A program made the translations under genes and the position numbers. This document shows positions 59,127-64,000 of a stretch of DNA of 64,000 nucleotides, piece after piece; the stretch's first letter is position 1; each line of letters starts with the position of its first letter. Origin of the DNA: Vesta saturnalis (lineage: Eukaryota; Arthropoda; Insecta; Coleoptera; Lampyridae); NCBI GenBank assembly GCA_036346205.1, contig JARFJB010001352.1, forward strand, positions 1,414,001 to 1,478,000, in the 5' to 3' direction. The notes below the pieces were generated by a model, which worked only from the letters and a program-made list of their open reading frames with translations, did no database searches and had not been told where the DNA came from.

Positions 59127-59639
59127 CAGTACGTTTATGGGAACTTTTTTCACGCTTAGAGGTATACTTTCACCTGCCGACGTTTGTGCAATGTTTACGA
59201 GACACGCTGTATACTAGTTCATTCATCTTAGCTTAAAATAGGACGTCAGTGCAAAAAAATGCTGTCGGTAATTTTTTTAATCTCTCACGTTTTAAACAAC
59301 GTATTAAAAATTGAGAACGATAGCGGCCAGGCTTAAAAAATTATTTGAGGTCAAAGGTTACAAAAATCAGTTTTTTTTGCAAAAAAATTGTTTTCTGTGG
59401 CTCGGAGGGCAATTGAGATGGTTACATGAACGAAAGTTTATGAAATTATCTACAAAAATAGTCATATTCATTTTTCACATACGACGGACCGTTTGCGAAG
59501 TACAGAGTGATGTTTGTAAACGTTGAGCGATGTATGCGTGTCCGCATCACCATTGAAGTAGAATACAAGGCGCGTTTTTTTTTACATTGTCTCCCCAGTA
59601 GGCCTAGTCCATGTTGAGTGTAAAAAACATACATTATTG

Positions 59640-60563
59640 AAACTGCAAAAGAATCAATTGTTAACACTACTGTCATAGTAGCCCAGGACATCGATCTTTT
59701 GGTTTCTCTCCTCGGACATGGTCATTTACAGCAACAATTATTTTTCATGAAACCAGGCAAAGGAAAGGTGAAGACACAGTTTTATAATTTTTCAAGCTTT
59801 TACAAATATCCTTAATGTAAACAACACATTTTGTTGCTACATGCAATAACCGGATGTGATACCACTTCTGCTCTATTCAACAGAGGAAAACTAAATGCAT
59901 TAAAAATGTTCGAAAATCGTCGTGATTTGTATCAAGATACCGAAATTTTTCAACAAGAAGATTGTTCTCAACAACTTACATTTGAGAATGGAGTGAAAAT
60001 TATATCATTGGCAATGCATGGAGTTCCTAAGTCGGAAACATCTCTTGATAATTACCGATATTTAGGTTTTGCAAAGTTGACAAGATTCAATACTGCTGTA
60101 AAATTACCGTAGCTTCCACCTACAACTGCAGCAGCTCAACAACATTTGTATCGTGTATATTAGCAGGTTCAAACATAGCTGGAAAGAGCCATATATCCAC
60201 AGTAGTAGGCCTGGATTAACATTTGTTTGGAGCCCATTACAACATTGATACCACCTGCGCCAGATAATATTCTTAATACCATTTTTTGTAATTGTACGAA
60301 AGGGTGCGGTGCAAATTTTGGATGCAGAATAATTGGTTTTTCTTGCTCCATTGTATGCGGTAACTGTCATGGACAATCATGTCTCAATGCAATACCTTAA
60401 GCTTCTGCTGTTGATTGTTCCGATAATGTTTCTACTGAGAGTGATATTGATGTTTTTGTAACAGATATCAGCGAAGATGAGAAAGATAACGAAGATACAG
60501 ACCTAGAACCTGACAATGAAATTATAATAGATCAAATTTATGAAGACGAGGACGAAACGTAAT
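59640..60563 (+). pseudogene. PIN-like, cysteine-rich repeat-associated protein
   Basis: Plus strand, readable with a few stops. N-terminal TVIVAQDIDLLVSLLGHGH (59659) has the DxD of a PIN-like nuclease fold, then HAITGCDTTSALFNRGKLNA (59836-59895) with a further Asp. A linker with LPPTTAAAQQHLYRVY (60108) leads to a Cys-rich part, CNCTKGCGANFGC and CSIVCGNCHGQSC (60287-60380), and an acidic tail. Multicopy hypothetical proteins with this order occur in many invertebrate genomes; I know no established function and the PIN comparison is inference from motifs. Stops at 59813 and 60160 and shifts near 60205 break it. Confidence 0.6.
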
Positions 60564-60672
60564 TTTTAACAAATATCAGCGAAGATGAGAAAGATAACGA
60601 AGATACAGACCTAGAACCTGACAATGAAATAGTAATAGATGAAACTTATGAAGGCGAGGACGAAACGTATTT
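60462..60672. repeat. About 107-bp tandem duplication in the acidic tail
   Basis: ATATCAGCGAAGATGAGAAA at 60466 recurs at 60573 and continues through GACCTAGAACCTGACAATGA almost without change. High identity points to a recent event. Confidence 0.9.
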
Positions 60673-60945
60673 TTTTGTACACTTAACATGGACTAGGCCT
60701 ACTGGGACACCATGTAAAAAAAACGCGTCTCGACGTTCAAATTCGTCACTCTGTACTTCACAAACGGTTCGTCGTACGTGCAAAACGAATAGAACCATTT
60801 TTGTAGATAATTTCAAGAACTTTCTTTCTTGTAATCACCTTAATTGATCTCCGAGCTATAGAAAACGAGATTTGTGCAAAAAACTGATTTTTGTGACCTT
60901 TGACCTTGAATAATTTGTGTGATTACAAAAAATGCTGCCACCACT

Positions 60946-61600
60946 TTTTTTCCACTGAAAAACCTAAAATAATTGGACTATATCTAATATTATGCTTTAC
61001 TTTACTTTATCATTACTAGAAGAAATGTATTCAACTGCTTACTAATTTAGATTCTAGTTATTTAAGATTAAAAATACAGTTACAGCTGCGGGTTGTAATA
61101 TTTTATGCTTGTTAATGACGATATAAAAAATAATATATAATAGAGAAAACGCTTTAAAATGTTGCAACTGAATCTGTTATTTAATTCATTATAGTTAACT
61201 AAAATGGCAAACTGTTTCAAAATTTATAAATATTATCTAACCCCGTTTTTTTTAAACTAGTGAATTGTCACATTTTTTCACAATTTTATTGAAGCGATAA
61301 GCGTTGTATAACCTAATAAGTTTAATTTATTTTGTACATCGACCCTTGTACCACGTATGTACATTGTACCTTAAAAGAACTAGGATGCCCTACATGCTTT
61401 TTTTTTGCATTTCAAGGAAAAGAAGTACTAAAATACGTGCAATTTCAAAAGCAACTGTTAGAAACACTTTCAACGCTTGATTGAATGTTTACATTCTTAT
61501 TCGCTTGATCAATCAATGTTTATAAGAAACTACAGAATCTAATTCGAGATACTTCACTTTCCAGACGTTAATATCTACGACAACGTTGGTGGGAAATTTT
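60946..61600. other. Intergenic stretch upstream of the host gene
   Basis: AT-rich, no gene or element recognised. Probably holds the upstream control region of the gene at 61661. Confidence 0.5.
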
Positions 61601-61608
61601 TATATAAA
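61601..61608 (+). promoter_or_regulatory. TATA box of the secreted-protein gene
   Basis: TATATAAA lies 53 bases before the ATG at 61661. A TTAGTT element near 61634, about 30 bases downstream, could serve as initiator, giving a 5' UTR of about 27 bases. Confidence 0.6.
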
Positions 61609-61660
61609 TGGCAAATGACATTAATTTGATGATTAGTTGAGTGTAAAAATTGACAAGAAA

Positions 61661-63881
61661 ATGCTTTTGCATATAAGAAGCATTTCGTTACAGGTAAGTG
61701 ATCAACTTTCTTTCTATGCACAAATTTAACAAATCATTTTAGATACTTTTACTATCAATAGTAATCTTAAGCTGCGCTCAAAATTACGATCCTGATTATC
61801 ACATCTCTGATGATGAAGAGAGTGCGGGTTATGCGGCTGACGAAAGTGATAGTCCTGATTATTCCAAATATTTCAATACACCTGGGTCAGCACCACAATT
61901 AGAAGAAAATTCCGAAAACGGATTTGTTACACCGCTAAATTTCCAGTCATTCTTTGGTTCACCTCAAGAAGGTAAATTTGTAAAAAAATAAAAATATTTT
62001 ACTAATCTTGTGAAAAAGGTTTTAGTTCAGGAATTATTCAAGATGAAGTTGCACCAGTGAAAAATACTGATGGCTTCGTCACCGATGACTTTAAACAGGG
62101 ATTTTCAGATGGTCCTAATTTCAGTTCTGTTGATTTCTTCGAGCAGGCACAAAAAGAAAGTAAGAATGAAGAAAGCACGGAAGAAGAACCGAAATATATC
62201 TCGAACAACGTCCCTATTCGTGGAGGTTACCAGGAAAATGTTGAAAACCTGAGAAAGAAATCAGAGAAGTACAAACCACTACCGATTAAAGCGGAAGAAG
62301 AAAAGAAAGAACGTCATATACAAATTTTAAACCATCTCCAGTGGATTTAACTCAATTTACACCTACCGATCCGCAGTACTACAAAAAATACACTCAAGTA
62401 CCACTAGCACCTTATCAACTGTACAGCTTTCAAACCCCTCAACTTGCTAATTACGGTCTCAAACAAAAAAATGCACCATATAATCCCACCTATTTGAAGT
62501 ATCGCATCTCCCGCTGACGCCAATTATGAATATGTACCGAGCCAAACTGTCACACAAACCTTAAGACATAATGATTGTGTAAAAATTAACAAAAAAGTTC
62601 CTCTGGTAAATTTAATAAAGAACCCATGACATGTTATGTATGCAAGGATCCAAAATCTGGAGGAAAAGCGGAACATTGTTCATACGAGCAAGAACCAAGC
62701 CCTAAATCTTATTACAGAAGTTCTAGTCAATCTTACGGAAATCAACAACCCGATGCGTATAGAATTAAACGTGAAGATTCCGATTCTTATGATCCGTACG
62801 AAGAAGTGAAAGCCAAATCTCATGGTTACTATTCGAAACCAGATGAATTTGAAAAAAATTACTATAAAGCACCTGATTTTAGCGAATTTGAAAACTATAA
62901 GGTAACCGAAGATAAAACTGACGAACCAGAGGAAGAAAAGAGTTATTCAGAAAAACAATCAGAAGAACTTGTAAAACAAAAAGATAGCTGTAAAAAATAC
63001 ATAAAGAAGGCGTATCATGTTTAATATGTCAAAATGCTGAAACTGGAGGAAATTACGAACAGTGCTCGTATCAATCTGAGCCGAATGAGAAAAAGTACGC
63101 ATACGTGCGTGAAAGTAAATACGATGGTGATAACGAGAAAGATGAAGAAAGTGATTCTGAAAATGAAAGTGAGAAATATACAGAAAGTGAAACTGCTGAT
63201 GACGATAAAATTCCGCAACATTTTGCCGAAACTACTGAGAAATTACGAAAAGTGGGAGTTATAGGATTAGATCCTAATTTTTATGGCAGTCCTGACTTAA
63301 AAAAGAAATCTAAATTTAAGAATACAAAATATGCAAATCAAGAAAGTAAACGCCAAGAATCTAAAGTTAAACCTGAGACGTATTATGATCCTACAGGTAA
63401 GCGTGAAGTTGAAAAGGTTTTAGAAGAGTTTACAAAGAAAGATAGATCCAATTGTGAACAAATTAAGAAACAAGGAATGACTTGTTATTTATGCGTTGAT
63501 GCGAAAGGAATTAAGCATGAAGAATGCATGTACGTGTCCGAGTCGCGGCCTCAAAGCTCACTTCTAGCGTATCATGAAAAAGAAGTTATTACAGATAAAC
63601 CTAAAGTGACTGAATCTGAAAGTAAAATTAAACCTGTAAAAATTTCTAAAAAAATTGTCGATAGTGAAGCTCACGCTTCTAATCAAAAAATAGCTAAGGA
63701 AAAACCACCAAAAGTAGATCCAAAACCAGAATTTGATGTCAACTATGAAGGTGGTTTATATTCGGCTGAAACCAAACCAGTTTATGTTAAAGCGTTGGGA
63801 ATGACACTTCCAAAATATATGGTGGAGAAAAGTGAATATGAAGCGGATTTTGATCGCTCTGCATATAGTGGTAGGAATTAA
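61661..63881 (+). CDS. Secreted, charged protein with three cysteine motifs (frame broken by four shifts)
   Basis: The one convincing host gene. Exon 1 is 61661-61693, intron 61694-61742 (GTAAGT...AG), exon 2 61743-61971, intron 61972-62018 (GTAAAT...AG), exon 3 from 62019 to the stop at 63879-63881. The two first exons join in frame to a signal peptide with core ILLLSIVILSCAQ, so the protein is secreted. The mature chain, about 700 residues in all, is rich in Lys, Glu, Asp, Ser and Tyr. Three copies of a motif C-x(10-16)-C-x(2)-C-x(11-12)-C-x-Y occur: MTCYVCKDPKSGGKAEHCSY (62626), CLICQNAETGGNYEQCSY (about 63025-63080) and MTCYLCVDAKGIKHEECMY (63477). Single-base shifts near 62310, 62500, 62590 and 63005 break exon 3, yet no in-frame stop lies within the matching frames. 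I do not recognise the gene; an extracellular-matrix or cuticle role is only a guess. It may be a young pseudogene or carry assembly errors. Confidence 0.75.
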
Positions 63882-63930
63882 TTTAGTTTTAATAATTAAT
63901 TTAAACAAAACCCATTGTTAACTGTTGAAA

Positions 63931-63936
63931 AATAAA
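63931..63936 (+). terminator. Polyadenylation signal of the secreted-protein gene
   Basis: AATAAA 50 bases after the stop codon, followed by a T-rich stretch. Confidence 0.75.
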
Positions 63937-64000
63937 TTTTAAAGGTACTTTCTACTTTAACTGATGTATTATGCCTATCAAATGATACTTTTAATTTTTT

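Larger units (their letters stand above)
55712..59213 (+). mobile_element. Mariner-like element with about 250-bp TIRs, right TIR split
   Basis: Left TIR about 55712-56050 starts CAGGGTGTCCCGTAAATATT and contains ACCCTGTAACTTCTACGTCA. The inverted copy starts at about 57365, breaks at about 57594 and resumes at 59127-59213 (GTACGTTTATGGGAACTTTT, CACCTGCCGACGTTTG). The intervening 1.5 kb is a later insertion. Without it the element is about 1.97 kb. Confidence 0.85.
59318..60945 (+). mobile_element. TIR-bounded element carrying a PIN-like protein gene
   Basis: Left arm 59318-59625 and right arm 60670-60945 are inverted copies: GAGGTCAAAGGTTACAAAAA, AATTATCTACAAAAATAG-like, GTACAGAGTGA and CCCAGTAGGCCTAGTCCATG. 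The coding remnant at 59640-60563 fills the interior. No transposase motif is seen inside. Confidence 0.75.

Overview
This window looks like a transposon-rich, AT-rich insect nuclear genome, possibly a beetle (weak inference). The evidence is the content: decayed mariner-type transposases with an insect-style N-terminus, Penelope-like, BEL/Pao, LINE and Maverick/Polinton elements, many (TA)n and (CA)n arrays, and one host gene with introns of about 50 bp. No bacterial features, tRNA, rRNA or CRISPR were seen.

Layout. 1-5.2 kb holds fragments of two mariner-like transposases, a Penelope GIY-YIG fragment and a possible piggyBac N-terminus, then non-coding DNA. 5.4-9.7 kb is a Penelope-like element (PLE) with 220-bp inverted terminal repeats that carry hammerhead-ribozyme-like motifs. 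9.7-11.7 kb has two more mariner-like transposase copies in opposite orientations. 12.1-15.8 kb is a nest: an outer TIR element, a 143-bp GC-rich miniature element with a 9-bp target duplication inside its left arm, and a 2.14-kb TA-flanked Tc1/mariner-type element in its centre. 18.1-21.1 kb is a decayed non-LTR retrotransposon on the minus strand. 21.3-26.3 kb holds three more Tc1/mariner-type elements, separated by (TA)n arrays. 27.0-31.0 kb is a GC-richer, non-coding pair of diverged direct repeats. 31.5-33.0 kb is a dispersed repeat whose centre has expanded into a (TGTGCG)-type array.

33.5-39.0 kb is a Maverick/Polinton remnant with inverted terminal repeats. It keeps pieces of the packaging ATPase, a small hydrophobic virion-type protein, a second small conserved protein, a chromodomain integrase tail, the penton (minor capsid) protein and the major capsid protein, all on the minus strand and all broken. 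41.0-42.2 kb is a large tandem array. 44.1-45.3 kb is the 3' part of an RNase-H-bearing LINE. 47.8-53.9 kb is a BEL/Pao retrotransposon on the minus strand, interrupted by a 1.8-kb piece that includes a second Polinton terminus. 55.7-59.2 kb is a mariner-like element with about 250-bp TIRs, the right one split by a 1.5-kb insertion. 59.3-60.9 kb is a TIR-bounded element that encodes a PIN-like, cysteine-rich protein and no recognisable transposase.

The only convincing host gene is at 61.66-63.88 kb (+). It encodes a secreted, highly charged protein with three copies of a cysteine motif, has a TATA box, two short introns and a poly(A) signal, and its reading frame is broken by four single-base shifts. 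Almost everything else is mobile DNA in several layers of insertion. All boundaries were read by eye from the sequence; no alignment or database search was run.
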